DNA of 5,182 nucleotides, from contig JANXYE010000280.1 of assembly GCA_025350285.1 (NCBI GenBank), positions 1-5,182 on the forward strand. Reading direction: 5' to 3'. The notes below the pieces were generated by a model. That model made no database searches, had not been told where the DNA came from, and worked only from the letters and a program-made list of their open reading frames with translations. A program made the position numbers and the translations under genes. This DNA is from Chloroflexota bacterium. Its GTDB lineage: Bacteria; Chloroflexota; Dehalococcoidia; Tepidiformales; Tepidiformaceae. Below, in pieces: positions 5,006-5,182 of the stretch; the stretch's first letter is position 1; every line of letters begins with the position of its first letter.

Positions 5006-5182
5006 TCAGGGTTTGGGCGGGTCTTTGGGCTTCGGGAAGATGGACCGCGCGACGTTGAGCACGGCGATGTCGTGGGCGATGCCCATGACCATGCCTGCAC
5101 GGGCGTCGCGAAAGTAGCGTTCGAACGGGAGGCGCTTCGCGTAGGCAGCGCCGCCGCCGAGGGTCATGGCTTCTCCGGTGAC
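5006..5182 (-). CDS. Acyl-CoA dehydrogenase-family protein, C-terminal 58 residues (cut by window edge)
   Basis: Read leftwards from the window edge, this frame gives 58 codons and a TGA at 5008-5006. The segment EAMTLGGGAAYAKRLPFERYFRDARAG (visible residues 4-30) carries the conserved C-terminal acyl-CoA dehydrogenase pattern of a glycine-rich turn, an aromatic residue, P.ER..RDAR. In this family that region packs against FAD and completes the acyl-CoA site. These flavoenzymes normally desaturate acyl-CoA at C2-C3 and pass electrons to ETF. The usual EGT motif after RDAR, which holds the catalytic Glu in MCAD and SCAD, reads MGIAHD here. The base must therefore lie elsewhere, as in isovaleryl-CoA dehydrogenase, or the protein belongs to a divergent or hydroxylase-like branch. 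The tail ends in a Lys/Pro-rich stretch, KPKDPPKP. The start and the rest of the gene are outside the window. Confidence 0.85.
   Translation of the reverse strand, partial: VTGEAMTLGGGAAYAKRLPFERYFRDARAGMVMGIAHDIAVLNVARSIFPKPKDPPKP

Overview
This high-GC window carries five complete protein-coding genes and the 3' end of a sixth. By content it comes from a free-living bacterium. The strong G/C bias at third positions, the probable leaderless promoter in front of the HxlR-type regulator and the presence of acyl-CoA dehydrogenase and thioesterase genes would fit Chloroflexota, Deinococcota, Actinomycetota or a high-GC proteobacterium. The sequence alone does not decide the lineage. There is no sign of an IS element, CRISPR array, tRNA or rRNA.

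Layout. Bases 1-130 are non-coding, with imperfect short repeats, and lie downstream of a minus-strand YceI-family gene (131-622). A 197-bp divergent intergenic region (623-819) holds candidate operators and a promoter. From it an HxlR-family regulator (820-1209) and a TesB-type acyl-CoA thioesterase (1206-2039) run rightwards; their stop and start codons overlap by 4 bp (GTGA), so they are one translationally coupled unit. A short convergent gap (2040-2092) separates tesB from a minus-strand membrane protein with a degenerate GGDEF domain (2093-2878). Its divergent neighbour is a membrane-bound HAMP-GGDEF-EAL protein (3042-4730). The control region they share (2879-3041) holds two back-to-back hairpins. 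A 275-bp non-coding stretch with a terminator-like hairpin follows. The window ends in the C-terminus of a minus-strand acyl-CoA dehydrogenase-family protein (5006-5182, cut by the window edge).

How the parts may work together. The left half looks like a small lipid/acyl-CoA or redox-stress locus: YceI lipocalin-like protein, redox-type HxlR regulator and thioesterase. The right half looks like a cyclic-di-GMP module. The GGDEF-EAL protein keeps all recognisable synthase and phosphodiesterase catalytic motifs but has no inhibitory I-site. The divergent small protein has lost the whole synthase active site (DNNVF where GGDEF should be) but keeps a perfectly spaced RxxD I-site. The simplest reading is an enzyme next to its own membrane c-di-GMP receptor. 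That pairing is the most interesting thing in the window. The sequence features are seen directly; the receptor function is inference.
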